A stretch of DNA of 64,000 nt from Gammaproteobacteria bacterium (GTDB lineage: Bacteria; Pseudomonadota; Gammaproteobacteria; Steroidobacterales; Steroidobacteraceae), in NCBI GenBank assembly GCA_013289615.1, contig JABCZO010000016.1, positions 23,922 through 87,921 on the forward strand, read 5' to 3'. Within the stretch, counting starts at the first letter, position 1; each line of letters opens with the position of its first letter. The translations under genes were made by a program, and so were the position numbers. The notes under the pieces are model-generated. The model had not been told where the DNA came from. It ran no database searches and saw only the letters and a list, made by a program, of their open reading frames with translations. Positions 17,796 through 35,011 of the stretch are shown piece after piece.

Positions 17796-18493
17796 CGCTG
17801 ACTCGTCGGCAGCTGCCGCCGGCGACCGCTCGACGCGGCTCGCGTCGTGTTGCGCGCCGCAGATACCAGCAGCGCGCCCGCCAGCCGGGCGTAGCGCTCG
17901 AGCGAGCGCCTGGAAGCCTGGCCGGAAGTGGTGGCATAGAGCACGTTGGCGCCCTCGCTGATCGCGCCCATCAGTTGCACGATATCCTGCGCGCGGCGCC
18001 GTCGCAGCGCCGGCTGGGTCAGCCGCAGCAGCAGCACCACGCGCTCATGCGCCTGAGCATAGAAGCGGTCCATCGCCTCGGCGATCACCTCATCGTGCAG
18101 TGCCATCACCCACAATTCCCGAAACAGGCGGCTCGTTTCGCTCGACACCGAATCCTCGACTAGCCAGCGCAGCAGCCCGGCAAAGCCACCGCGCCGTCGA
18201 TGTCCGACGCTGCGCAGATACTCGTTCGATTTCGCCTGGTAATCCGCAACCAGCGACATGATCAGGGCACGCACCAGGCCGCGCTTGGACGGGAAGTGAT
18301 AGGCAAGATTGCCAACCGTCAGGCCGGCCCGATTGGCTACCGCCCGCATCGTCAGCCGGGCGTAGCCAACGGATGCGAGCACCGTTCGTGCCGCGCGCAA
18401 AATTGCCGACGGCGTGTCGTGACGTCGCGTGCGAACACGGCGCCGCGCCCTGCTCGCGGGCTTGCGCACGGCACGATTAGCCGCAACGGGCAT
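17783..18493 (-). CDS. TetR-family transcriptional regulator
   Basis: Repressor of 236 residues. After an Arg-rich start comes the TetR DNA-binding domain (about 25-75): ILRAARTVLASVGYARLTM, then ANRAGLTVGNLAYHFPSKRGL. The helical C-terminal domain (about 80-210) should bind an effector. It lies directly upstream of the FAD oxidoreductase gene on the same strand. The two AGGACA-N2-TGTCCT palindromes nearby are its best candidate sites, so its likely regulon is that gene plus the TonB receptor transcript. No matching site was seen before its own start. Confidence 0.85.
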   Translation of the reverse strand: MPVAANRAVRKPASRARRRVRTRRHDTPSAILRAARTVLASVGYARLTMRAVANRAGLTVGNLAYHFPSKRGLVRALIMSLVADYQAKSNEYLRSVGHRRRGGFAGLLRWLVEDSVSSETSRLFRELWVMALHDEVIAEAMDRFYAQAHERVVLLLRLTQPALRRRRAQDIVQLMGAISEGANVLYATTSGQASRRSLERYARLAGALLVSAARNTTRAASSGRRRQLPTSQRCRP

Positions 18494-18648
18494 GATGGTT
18501 CATCGAAACGGTTAGCACTGATCGAACCTGATACAGTTTACAGATTGCCGGCGCTGGCTTCCCGTTCCGATCATGCCGCAGCAGCAGCTTGCGCACGCAG
18601 AAAGTGCGGCGCATCCTCGCCCTATCGCGCAACAGGGAGGCCAATAGC

Positions 18649-19284
18649 TTGTACGTTCCGGAACACTTTCGCGAGACGCGAATCGAGGTGCTGCGGGCGT
18701 TGGTCGAGCGGTATTCGTTGGGCACGCTGGTAGCGGTCACCTCCGAAGGCATCACCGCCAACCATATCCCGATGCAGTGGCTCGCCGCACCCGACGATGG
18801 CCCCGGCCTGCTACGCGGTCATGTCGCGCGCGCCAATCCGCTGTGGCGGTTGCTGCCGGACGGCTCGCCCGCGCTGGCAGTTTTCATCGGCCCCGATCAT
18901 TACGTCTCGCCCGGCTGGTACCCGAGCAAGCACGAGCACGGCAAGGCCGTGCCGACCTGGAACTATGCCACCGTGCATGTGCACGGGCACATTCGCTTCA
19001 TCGACGATGCCAGCTGGCTGCGCCAGTTGGTCGAATCGCTGACCGATGAGCACGAGCGGGCCAGTGCCAGGCGCTGGAGAATCACCGACGCACCAGCCGA
19101 TTACATCGCGGGCATGGTGCGTGCCATCGTTGGTTTCGAAATACGGGTGACGGCGATCGAAGGCAAGTTCAAGGCCAGTCAGAACCGCTCAGCTGCGGAT
19201 CGCGCCGGAGTGGCCGAGGCGCTGCGCGCGGCCGGACTGCCAGCCGATGAGGTGAGTCAACTTGCGCCTGAAGGCGGGACCTGA
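18649..19284 (+). CDS. paiB: PaiB-like FMN-binding negative regulator
   Basis: Protein of 211 residues of the PaiB family (FMN-binding split barrel, named for the B. subtilis regulator of sporulation and protease genes). Conserved parts: YVPEHF at the N-terminus, ANHIPMQW, RGHVARANPLW, YVSPGWYPSKHEHGKAVPTWNY and VVGFEIRVTAIEGKFKASQN-like end. The start is taken as TTG at 18649: it gives the family's usual (M)YVPxHF N-terminus and lies 8 bp after a strong AGGGAGG site. A frame of 20 further codons upstream has no such support. Real function in proteobacteria is unclear. Confidence 0.83.
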   Translation: MYVPEHFRETRIEVLRALVERYSLGTLVAVTSEGITANHIPMQWLAAPDDGPGLLRGHVARANPLWRLLPDGSPALAVFIGPDHYVSPGWYPSKHEHGKAVPTWNYATVHVHGHIRFIDDASWLRQLVESLTDEHERASARRWRITDAPADYIAGMVRAIVGFEIRVTAIEGKFKASQNRSAADRAGVAEALRAAGLPADEVSQLAPEGGT

Positions 19285-19378
19285 GCGCTCATAGCAACAC
19301 CGCGCGCCCGGCGTCGTCGTGGCCGGTGACCAACCGGCGAAACGGTTTGTGCATCGAGACCGAGCCGCGCTCTGCGCT

Positions 19379-20926
19379 CTACGCGAAGTAATCTGCCGCC
19401 GCGGTCTGGTCCGCCGGCACGCGCCGCGTGCTGAGCGCGTTGAACGCCAGCGTCAGCACGATGACCACCACCAGGTTGAGGATCACGGTATACACGGCAA
19501 TATAGCCCGGGAAGGTATAGCCCCCGAACGCTAGCGGATAGGCCGGCTTGAGGTTCACTGCCACGGCCATTGCCGTACCCGCGAAAGTTCCCGCGGCCCA
19601 ACCCAGCAACAGCGCCCAGTCATTGAACCAGCGGGTATAGACTCCGAGCAGCACGGCCGGAAGCGTCTGAATGATCCAGATACCGCCCAGCAGTTGCAGC
19701 TGAATGGCGTATTGGGTCGGCACGAACAGGATGAATACCAGCGCACCGACCTTGACGATCAGTGACACCCACTTTGCCATCTGCGATTCCTGCCGGTCGG
19801 TCGGATTCGTGTTGATGAACTCACGGTGGATATTACGGGTGTAGAGATTCGCAGCGGCGATCGACATGATCGCCGCCGGCACCAGCGCGCCGATGCCAAT
19901 CGCAGCAAACGCGATTCCCACGAACCAGGACGGGAAGCTGTGCAGCAGCAACGCCGGCACGGCAAAATTGTTGCCGAACTGCTTGAAGCCACTGGCGTAT
20001 TCGGGAAGGCTGGCGACCCCGGCGGCGATCGCAAAGAAGCCGAACAGCGCGAGCAGGCCAAGCATGAAGGAATAGCCCGGTAGCATCGCGGCATTGCGGC
20101 GTATCGCGTGGCTGCTGCTGGCGCTGAGAATTCCAGTCAGAGAGTGAGGATAGAGGAACAGCGCCAGCGCCGAGCCCAGGGCCAATGTCGCATAGCTGCC
20201 GTAGGCGCCGGTGGTGTTGGGTCCGGGCACCGCCAGCAACAGCTTCTGCGGCGGCACGGCCGCGAAGATCTTGCCGAAGCCGCCCAGCTCGATCGGAATG
20301 ACGATAATGGCCGTGAAGGCCGTGATGTAGATCAGTATGTCTTTGACGATCGCGATCGATGCGGGCGCGCGCAGGCCGCTCGAATAGGTGAATGCAGCCA
20401 GCACCGCAAATGCGATGATCAGCGGCAGATCGGCCGCGAATCCGGTGCCGGAGATGCCGAGCGCACCCACCACGACCTGGATGCCGACCAGCTGCAATGC
20501 GATGTATGGCATGGTCGCGACGATGCCGGTAATGGCGATCGCCAGCGCCAGCCAGCGATTGCCAAAGCGGCCGCGCACGAAATCGCCCGAGGTGATGTAG
20601 CCGTGCTTGCGGCAGACGTTCCACAGCCGCGGAAACACCAGGAACAGGATCGGATAGATCACGATCGTGTATGGCACGGCGAAGAACGCCACCGCGCCGG
20701 CACCGAAGGCGAGCGCGGGTACGGCGATGAAGGTATAGGCGGTATAGACGTCGCCACCGACCAGGAACCAGGTGACGAGGGTGCCGAATCGCCTGCCGCC
20801 GAGACCCCATTCGTGCAGCAATTCCAGATCACCCTTTCGCCAATGGGCGGCGGCGAATCCCAACCAGGTAATCATGCCGAACAGCAGCGCGAAAATGATG
20901 AGTGCAATCCAGTTCACATCCTGCAC
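19379..20926 (-). CDS. Sodium:solute symporter (SSS family)
   Basis: Inner-membrane transporter of 515 residues with about 13 predicted transmembrane helices that would import a solute with sodium. Typical features: WGLGGRRFGTLVTWFLVGGDVYTAYTF near the N-terminus, GYITSGDFVRGRFGNRW, and a conserved middle SLTGILSASSSHAIRRNAA. Family members carry sugars, acids, urea or other solutes; the DUF3311 partner upstream is typical of the subgroup often annotated as monocarboxylate or pantothenate-like carriers. A GTG at 20926 preceded by AGGGGGA is chosen; the frame stays open for 88 codons upstream across the DUF3311 gene. Confidence 0.88.
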   Translation of the reverse strand: MQDVNWIALIIFALLFGMITWLGFAAAHWRKGDLELLHEWGLGGRRFGTLVTWFLVGGDVYTAYTFIAVPALAFGAGAVAFFAVPYTIVIYPILFLVFPRLWNVCRKHGYITSGDFVRGRFGNRWLALAIAITGIVATMPYIALQLVGIQVVVGALGISGTGFAADLPLIIAFAVLAAFTYSSGLRAPASIAIVKDILIYITAFTAIIVIPIELGGFGKIFAAVPPQKLLLAVPGPNTTGAYGSYATLALGSALALFLYPHSLTGILSASSSHAIRRNAAMLPGYSFMLGLLALFGFFAIAAGVASLPEYASGFKQFGNNFAVPALLLHSFPSWFVGIAFAAIGIGALVPAAIMSIAAANLYTRNIHREFINTNPTDRQESQMAKWVSLIVKVGALVFILFVPTQYAIQLQLLGGIWIIQTLPAVLLGVYTRWFNDWALLLGWAAGTFAGTAMAVAVNLKPAYPLAFGGYTFPGYIAVYTVILNLVVVIVLTLAFNALSTRRVPADQTAAADYFA

Positions 20927-20987
20927 GATTCCCCCTGTGGATACGTCTGGTTTTTCTTGGTTGAGGACCCGGCGAGATGCCGATTGG

Positions 20988-21194
20988 TTACTCTGCGGTG
21001 ACCAGATAGATGACCGCCGTGATGACGGCACTGATGACCACCCACAGCAGCTGGTACCAGTAGAAGAACGGGATTCCGATCCAGCGCGGTTCGACGCTGT
21101 TGTAGAACGGTGGCCACAGGACGGCAACGAATTGAACAACAAACAGCAGATACCACCAGCTCCAGCCGCCGCGTTTTGTGTGTGAAGCATTCAT
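20988..21194 (-). CDS. DUF3311 small membrane protein
   Basis: Protein of 68 residues with two hydrophobic helices (WWYLLFVVQFVAVLWPPFYN and WYQLLWVVISAVITAVIYLV). It matches DUF3311, which is nearly always encoded just before a sodium:solute symporter, as here (62 bp). It is probably an accessory subunit or stability factor for the symporter. The ATG at 21194 is chosen; 13 upstream codons are possible but lack a better start. Confidence 0.85.
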   Translation of the reverse strand: MNASHTKRGGWSWWYLLFVVQFVAVLWPPFYNSVEPRWIGIPFFYWYQLLWVVISAVITAVIYLVTAE

Positions 21195-21289
21195 GGCCAG
21201 GCCCCCCCGATCATGCGTCCGCCGAACCCCCACAGGCTACCGGATGGGCCCAGGGAATTGAAGGGGTCGGGCGCGCCGAGCGTCAACGT

Positions 21290-22402
21290 TCAGCGTTGCC
21301 CGGGCGCGCCATCGGCGAACAGATTCTTCAGCCCCTGCGGCTGCGAACGCCAGTATTGCGCAGGGGCTTCAACCGTTGCATGGAGCTGCGCGGCGGCGTG
21401 CCATGGCCAGCGCGGATCGTAGAGCATCGCGCGCGCCAGCGCGACCAACTGCGCCTTGCCGCTGGCGATGATCTCCTCGGCCTGCTGCGCATCGGTGATC
21501 AGGCCGACCGCCATGGTATTGACGCCGACCGCGTCTTTCACAGCCTGCGCGAACGGCACCTGATAACCGGGCTCGGTCGGGATTTTCTGCAACGGCGACA
21601 GGCCGCCCGAGGACGCCGCGACCCAGTCGGCGCCGCGCTTGTGCAACTGTCTGGAATATTCGATGGTCTGCGCCAGGTCCCAGCCGCCATCGACCCAATC
21701 GGTCGCCGACACTTTCACGCCGACCGGCTTGCCGGCCGGGAAGGCGGCACGCACAGCGTCGAAGACCTGCAGCGGAAAGCGCAGGCGATTCTCGAGTGAT
21801 CCGCCATAGTTGTCGCCGCGCAGATTCGAGATCGGCGACAGGAATTCATGCAACAGATACCCGTGAGCCGAATGGATTTCGATCGCATCCATTCCCAGGC
21901 GCGCCGCCCGCATTGCGGCGTTGACGAATGCATTGCGCACCCGCTCGAGTCCCGCGGAATCGAGCGCCAGCGGTGCCGTCTCGCCTGCCTTATAAGGCAA
22001 CGCGGACGGTGCGTGCGGCAACCAGCCTCCTTGCGACAACTCGATGAACTGGCCGCCTTGCCAGGGCAGTCGGCACGACCCCTTGCGGCCTGCGTGCGCA
22101 AGCTGCATCGCCACGGCAATGTTCGAATACCGGCGTATTGCAGCCAGTACCGGCTTGAGCGCCGCTTCGGTGCGCTGGTCCCAGAGACCCAGGCAGGCCG
22201 GTGTGATTCGGCCGTCGGGTTCCACCGCGGTCGCCTCGATGCACAACATGCCGGCACCGGACAACGCCAGATGGCCCAGGTGTATCAGGTGCCATGCGTT
22301 GGCCTCACCCTGTTCGGCCGAGTACTGACACATCGGCGATACCACGATCCGATTGGGGACGTTCACGCCGCGCAGCGTAAACGGGGTGAACAATGCACTC
22401 AT
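21290..22402 (-). CDS. NADH:flavin oxidoreductase, Old Yellow Enzyme (YqjM-like)
   Basis: FMN enzyme of 370 residues, a TIM barrel that reduces activated C=C bonds with NAD(P)H. Motifs: LFTPFTLRGVNVPNRIVVSPMCQYSA with the YqjM-type Cys near residue 25, MQLAHAGRKGS, IEIHSAHGYLLHEFLSP holding the catalytic His pair, and VGLITDAQQAEEI. A GGAAG Shine-Dalgarno lies 6 bp before the ATG. It is downstream of the hybrid kinase genes on the same strand with a 161-bp gap, so probably separately transcribed. Natural substrate unknown; family roles include detoxifying quinones, enones and nitro compounds. Confidence 0.9.
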   Translation of the reverse strand: MSALFTPFTLRGVNVPNRIVVSPMCQYSAEQGEANAWHLIHLGHLALSGAGMLCIEATAVEPDGRITPACLGLWDQRTEAALKPVLAAIRRYSNIAVAMQLAHAGRKGSCRLPWQGGQFIELSQGGWLPHAPSALPYKAGETAPLALDSAGLERVRNAFVNAAMRAARLGMDAIEIHSAHGYLLHEFLSPISNLRGDNYGGSLENRLRFPLQVFDAVRAAFPAGKPVGVKVSATDWVDGGWDLAQTIEYSRQLHKRGADWVAASSGGLSPLQKIPTEPGYQVPFAQAVKDAVGVNTMAVGLITDAQQAEEIIASGKAQLVALARAMLYDPRWPWHAAAQLHATVEAPAQYWRSQPQGLKNLFADGAPGQR

Positions 22403-22563
22403 GAGGACTTCCAGTGATCTGCGGGAACGTCCGGCCAGTAGAGCATTGCACGCCGGACGGCTGCGCCTGTGCGCCGAGGGCTTATAACGAGCTGATTATG
22501 AAGGCCTAATTATGGATAGATGACGGCCCGGATTGCCAGCGCTGAAACCGGTCTGCTCGGGTC

Positions 22564-24249
<1,686 letters not shown>

Positions 24250-24254
24250 GCGTT

Positions 24255-30560
<6,306 letters not shown>

Positions 30561-30851
30561 CAGGCGACTCCATGCAAACGGGGGTAACAGGTTGAAAGTA
30601 AAAGTGAAATCCAGGCTGCGCGGCCCGGCTGCAGGCGGCCTGTAATTTTTACAACGAGGGCGGGGAAGACGCTCGCCGGACGGAAATTTTCAAGACGCCC
30701 GTACCGCGTGCGTGGCGCGCACGATCTCATCGGCGGCGACATGACTGTCTGTTAATGGAATGTCATTCCGTGCCTGAGATCGAGAATAGCAGAAGCGCGC
30801 GAGTGCGCCAAAGGTTAGCCGCTGCGATGGATCACCTGGGGGATCGGTCGC
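30561..30851. other. Upstream region of the giant kinase gene
   Basis: About 290 bp that must include the promoter of the poly-HAMP kinase. A GC-rich inverted repeat (cggcccggctgcaggcggcc) lies at about 30629. No gene or known RNA motif is seen. The 182 bp between the small protein and the MocA-like gene (31134-31315) also hold no gene I can support. Confidence 0.35.
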
Positions 30852-31133
30852 TCACCGCTGTCTGCCCGCTGCGACATTTGCATTTGTCGCGCCATTCGTT
30901 TCGACGTACGCACCGCCCGAGGCACTGTAGTCATCGCCGTGTACGATCGTGGACGCAATCACCAGGACCAGCACCGCGATGGCAACGGCCAGCTGTCGGG
31001 TCAGATGCGCCGGGCCGCCGCGCACGCCCACCGCATGCGTGTGCTGCTGAAGGCTGCGTTCGGCGAGTCTCCGGGGCGCTTTGCCCTCGCGTATCTCCCT
31101 TTGCGAGCGGCGCCGTTTCTGGACATCCGGCAT
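30852..31133 (-). CDS. Possible small membrane or exported protein
   Basis: Frame of 93 residues with one hydrophobic segment LAVAIAVLVLVIASTIV (about 48-64) after an Arg-rich start, then a short polar tail. An AGGAG sequence lies 7 bp before the ATG, which is the main reason for calling it. No family recognised. It sits alone in the 755-bp gap between the giant kinase gene and the cox cluster, on the same strand as both. Confidence 0.4.
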   Translation of the reverse strand: MPDVQKRRRSQREIREGKAPRRLAERSLQQHTHAVGVRGGPAHLTRQLAVAIAVLVLVIASTIVHGDDYSASGGAYVETNGATNANVAAGRQR

Positions 31134-31315
31134 GGAACTGCTCCTGCTGAATGAACCACCCAAGGCTAATGTGGCGCTGAACATTGCCAAGTCAGCGCAT
31201 ACCTGGTGGCCGCGACAGCGGAGGATTACGGGCTGCGAGAATTCCCCTACATGGGCTATCAGCCGCTGCATGGCGCGATGGCTCGCGGCGATCCTGCCGG
31301 CGGCAAGCCGATGCT

Positions 31316-31963
31316 TTATGTGAAGTTCACTGCGCCGGTTGCTGCCGGCGCAGAAACGGCGGCCGGCGCGAAAAATCGTTGCAGCAGCCGCCGGTAGTCC
31401 TCGGGTGTGTCCAAATCAGCCGTAAAGCGGTCGTGATCCGCCTCGTATCGATACACGTCGTCCGGGTACTCGTTGGCGAGTTTCTTGCAACCGATGTGCC
31501 GCTCGCCGATGGCCACTTCGTGTACGTAGCTCGAGGCAAACAGGATTGGATTACCTCGTTGACCCTGAAAATAAGGAATCACGATCGATCGGTCGGTGTG
31601 CTCGAGATATATCCTCACCAGCTCGGTGTAGTCGCTCGAGCCCAACAGAACCATGTCACCCAGGCACATCATCACCGCGTCTGTCGCCATGCTCAGCGCA
31701 CCGACGCCGACCGCCGCTGAAGTCATCTGGCCTTCCTGGTAGCGCGCATTGACCTGGTTCCTAACGGGCAGGTCCGCCAGCGCAGCGCTGATTTCCGGCG
31801 CGCGATGTCCCGTGACGACGACGATTTCCTGTGGACCGGCGGCGCAAAGACGTTCCACCGTGTGGCGGATGACCGGCTTGTCACCGAGCGGCATCAGCAA
31901 CTTGTGCGGCCCGCACATGCGCGAAGACGTCCCCGCGGCCAATACCACTGCCGACCATCTCAT
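31316..31963 (-). CDS. mocA: MocA-like nucleotidyltransferase (molybdenum cofactor cytidylyltransferase)
   Basis: Protein of 215 residues with the MobA-like NTP-transferase fold: VVLAAGTSSRMCGPHKLLMPLGDKPVI at the N-terminus and a metal-binding region CLGDMVLL. In bacteria MocA joins CMP to molybdopterin to make the MCD cofactor used by xanthine/CO dehydrogenase-type enzymes. Last gene of the cox operon; its ATG overlaps the stop of the XdhC/CoxF gene (ATGA). This placement beside CODH genes, rather than beside formate dehydrogenase, supports the CTP-using role. Confidence 0.85.
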   Translation of the reverse strand: MRWSAVVLAAGTSSRMCGPHKLLMPLGDKPVIRHTVERLCAAGPQEIVVVTGHRAPEISAALADLPVRNQVNARYQEGQMTSAAVGVGALSMATDAVMMCLGDMVLLGSSDYTELVRIYLEHTDRSIVIPYFQGQRGNPILFASSYVHEVAIGERHIGCKKLANEYPDDVYRYEADHDRFTADLDTPEDYRRLLQRFFAPAAVSAPAATGAVNFT

Positions 31964-32946
31964 CGGGAGGCAACCGATGCGGCGGCGCGACGAATGGCTG
32001 CATACCTTGCCGGCTCCTGCCGGAACGTCTTCAAACAGCCGTCGCAGCAGAAATAATAGTCCTCGCCATCATATCGCTCCACGTGCAGTGCCGCGGCGGT
32101 CGACACAGCCATGCCGCACACTGGATTGATGAAAGTGCCGCTCTGCCCGCCGTGCGGCGCAGCGCCGGTCGCGGCCGGCGCCGGCGGTACGCCGCGCGTG
32201 GCCGCTTGGGCGCCTGGTCGCTCAATGGGTTCGATCAGGCTCGCGCCCTTGCCGCGCAGTAGCGCCAGCACGCCCGCGATCGCCACCAGTGCGATTTCGC
32301 TCGGGGTTCTGGCACCAGCGTCCTGACCGGCCGGCGCCTGCAGCTGTGCCAGGCGCTCTTCAGTAACGCCCCGCATGCGCATTAGCTCGCGCAGGCGTCC
32401 GGCCTTGCGCTGACTGGCGATCATCAGCACGTGCTGCGCCGGACTTGAAAGCGCCGCTTCCAGGGCCTGGGCGTCATCTGCCCCTTGCGTCGCCACCAGC
32501 GCAACCGCCGCCTCGTCGACGCTGCCGACCAGCCGGATTCCCAGGCGCCGGGCAAAGAAACGCGCTTCGTCGGCTGCCGGCGTATCGCCCAAGACGCACA
32601 ACGATGTACCTGAGCCGTAGGGCTGGACAAACAGCTCGATCATGCCATCACTGGAACAGGCCATCGCGCGCTGCAGTACGTCCGCTTCAGCCTGGCGCGC
32701 GTCGTTGGCGATGCGCACCAGTGTGGACTTACCGGTCGCGATCGCCTCCACGGCCGCGGCAATCACGATCTGGCTGGCGCAGGCACCGCCGATCCAACCG
32801 CACAGCGTCCCGTCACGCAGAATGATCGCGTGCGCACCGACATAGGCGGAGGTCGGAGCCCCGACCCGCACCACGGTGACCATCGCGTACGGCTCGTCAC
32901 GCTCGTTGAGCGACTGTGCCAGCTGCATCAGTTCCTGCTCGCTCAT
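31960..32946 (-). CDS. coxF: XdhC/CoxF-family maturation protein with C-terminal YHS domain
   Basis: Protein of 328 residues. The XdhC/CoxI N-terminal domain (GGACASQ region near 53-60) is followed by a Rossmann domain (about 113-205). XdhC proteins bind the molybdenum cofactor and help insert or sulfurate it. Residues 272-316 are an added YHS domain: NPVCGMAV and YYFCCDGC, a small Cys metal-binding fold. This fusion is unusual for CoxF and could deliver copper or another metal for the Cu-Mo site, which is inference. It overlaps the CoxE gene (ATGA-type) and the MocA gene. Confidence 0.86.
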   Translation of the reverse strand: MSEQELMQLAQSLNERDEPYAMVTVVRVGAPTSAYVGAHAIILRDGTLCGWIGGACASQIVIAAAVEAIATGKSTLVRIANDARQAEADVLQRAMACSSDGMIELFVQPYGSGTSLCVLGDTPAADEARFFARRLGIRLVGSVDEAAVALVATQGADDAQALEAALSSPAQHVLMIASQRKAGRLRELMRMRGVTEERLAQLQAPAGQDAGARTPSEIALVAIAGVLALLRGKGASLIEPIERPGAQAATRGVPPAPAATGAAPHGGQSGTFINPVCGMAVSTAAALHVERYDGEDYYFCCDGCLKTFRQEPARYAAIRRAAASVASR

Positions 32947-34118
32947 CGCAACGATTCAAGGATGCGCGGAAGCACGCGTTTGATGGTTGCCAGGTCGGCG
33001 CCGGGTGCCAGCAGGTCGATGTGAGGCAGCGCCGCCCGCATGCCGGCACTGGCCGGGCTCCATCCAGGTTGAGTTGAGATTGGATTGATCCAGACAATGC
33101 GACGCGCGCGCCGTCGCAGCGCGCACAGTGCATCTGCCAGGATCTTCGGCTCGCCGGTGTCATAGCCGTCGCTGACGATGATGACCGCGGTGCGCGAATG
33201 CACCCGGCGAGCCAGGTGATCGCGGTTGAAATCGCGCAGGCAATCGCCGATCCGGGTGCCACCGCCCCAGCCGGCGGCCAACAGGTGCATTTTTTCCTGG
33301 GCGCGCCATGGATCGGCATCGCGCAGCGCCTCGGAAATCGCGGTCAGGCGCGTGTGGAAAATAAAGCCGTATACGTCCGATAGCTCGGCGGATAAAGCTC
33401 GGGCGAGTCGCAGGTAGAAAAAACTGTAGGCACTCATCGAGCGGCTCACGTCGAGCAGCAGCACGATTCTTGGCCTGATCCTGCGCCGATTGCGCCACAT
33501 CACCGACAGCGGCACGCCGCCGTGCTCGATGCTGCGGCGGATGGTGCCCGGCAGGTCGAATCGGCGCCCGCGCTGGGCGCGCGCCTCGCGTCGCACCCGC
33601 AGCCGCTTCATCTGGCGAGCAAGCCGTCGCATCAGCTCCTCGATGTCGCGCACCTCCTCGGCCCGAGCCAGATTGCGAAAGTCCGCGTTCTCAATCGACT
33701 CCTGCCGACTCGCCGCATAGCGTTCGGGCCGCTGCGGGTGATCGCCGGCGCCATCACGCGCCGGTCCCGCTAGCAGCGTTTTGTCCTGGTTTTCGTCCGA
33801 CCAAGGTTTGCAAAAGAGTGCCGGGTCGCGCGACCCCTCGACAAATGCCTTTTTATTGGGGCGCAGGAAATAGGCGTCGAACAGTGCGTCAAAGCGGTGC
33901 CACTCGCTCGGCCGGCCGCATAGCAGCGCCTTGAGACTCCAGCGCAACATCTGCGGATGAAGGATTCCAACCCGGGATGCAGCGGCCAGCACCAGGCAGG
34001 CGTCACCGCCGCCGACGCCAAAACCATTGGCCTGCAGGAAGCCGCTGAATCCGGCCAGTCGGGACTGCAGCGCATCGGCCAGATCGAGGCTGACCGGCGT
34101 GTCGGCGATGCTCAGCAT
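32943..34118 (-). CDS. coxE: CoxE-like von Willebrand factor A protein
   Basis: Protein of 391 residues whose C-terminal half is a VWA domain with the MIDAS motif DVSRSMS (DxSxS) and later IVSDGYDTG. The N-terminal half is helical and Arg-rich. In Oligotropha CoxE works with the AAA ATPase CoxD in assembling the [CuSMoO2] centre of CO dehydrogenase. It overlaps CoxD by 7 bp and CoxF by 4 bp, so it belongs to the same operon. Confidence 0.88.
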   Translation of the reverse strand: MLSIADTPVSLDLADALQSRLAGFSGFLQANGFGVGGGDACLVLAAASRVGILHPQMLRWSLKALLCGRPSEWHRFDALFDAYFLRPNKKAFVEGSRDPALFCKPWSDENQDKTLLAGPARDGAGDHPQRPERYAASRQESIENADFRNLARAEEVRDIEELMRRLARQMKRLRVRREARAQRGRRFDLPGTIRRSIEHGGVPLSVMWRNRRRIRPRIVLLLDVSRSMSAYSFFYLRLARALSAELSDVYGFIFHTRLTAISEALRDADPWRAQEKMHLLAAGWGGGTRIGDCLRDFNRDHLARRVHSRTAVIIVSDGYDTGEPKILADALCALRRRARRIVWINPISTQPGWSPASAGMRAALPHIDLLAPGADLATIKRVLPRILESLR

Positions 34119-35011
34119 GCCGCCGCCATCCGACCCACGACTTCGGGCGTAAACGCGGTGCGGTCATCACGCGTCTTGATGAGCGCCGCCAGGGATTCCA
34201 ATATGGCATCGGTGGCATCCGGCCCGATGGCCGTGACGCCAAGGCGCAGCAGCGCCGCGGTCCAGTCGAGCGTCTCGGCAATGCCCGGCCTTTTCTGCAG
34301 ATCCATGCGGCGCGTGTCCTGGACGAACTGCACCACCTGTCGCGCCAATTCGCCGGCCGCTTCGGGGGCGCGGATTTCGACGATGGCGAGCTCCTTCTCG
34401 AACGAGGGGTATTCGACAAACTGGTACAGGCAGCGGCGTCGCAAGGCATCCGACAGCTCACGCGTGCCATTGGACGTCACCACCACGAACGGAACGGATA
34501 CCGCCGTCACGGTGCCTAGTTCCGGGATCGACATCTGGAAATCAGACAGCAGCTCGAGCAGGTAGGCCTCGAATGCCTCATCTGCCCGATCGACTTCGTC
34601 GATCAGCAGCACCGGCGCATGCGTACAGCTGATCGCCTCGAGCAGCGGCCGCTTCAGCAGATATTGCTCCGAAAAGATATCCTGCTCCTTGGCCGCGAGG
34701 CTGCGATCGTCCTGCTCGAGCAATTTGATCGCCAGCAGCTGACGCTGATAGTTCCATTCGTACATCGCCGAATGTGCATCCAGCCCCTCATAGCACTGCA
34801 GGCGAATGAGCTGCGTGCCACGCACCGCGGCGAGCGCCTTTGCCACCTCGGTCTTGCCGACGCCGGCGTCGCCTTCGAGCAGCAGCGGGCGCTTCAACTG
34901 CGTCATCAGCAGCAGGGCCGCGGCAAAGCTGCGTTCGGCGATGTAGCCAACAGCCGCCAGCTGCTGCTGCAGCGCGGCCACGTCCGCTACCCGTTGGGCG
35001 CCGGTACTCAC
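34112..35011 (-). CDS. coxD: CoxD-like MoxR-type AAA ATPase
   Basis: Chaperone ATPase of 299 residues. Walker A LEGDAGVGKTEVAKAL (about 45-60), Walker B VLLIDEVDRADE, sensor FVVVTSNGTREL. CoxD is needed for maturing the copper-molybdenum active site of aerobic CO dehydrogenase and works with VWA protein CoxE, encoded next. The GTG at 35011 is chosen because it overlaps the stop of coxG (GTGA), the usual tight coupling in this operon; a frame of 17 more codons exists inside coxG. Confidence 0.9.
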   Translation of the reverse strand: MSTGAQRVADVAALQQQLAAVGYIAERSFAAALLLMTQLKRPLLLEGDAGVGKTEVAKALAAVRGTQLIRLQCYEGLDAHSAMYEWNYQRQLLAIKLLEQDDRSLAAKEQDIFSEQYLLKRPLLEAISCTHAPVLLIDEVDRADEAFEAYLLELLSDFQMSIPELGTVTAVSVPFVVVTSNGTRELSDALRRRCLYQFVEYPSFEKELAIVEIRAPEAAGELARQVVQFVQDTRRMDLQKRPGIAETLDWTAALLRLGVTAIGPDATDAILESLAALIKTRDDRTAFTPEVVGRMAAAC

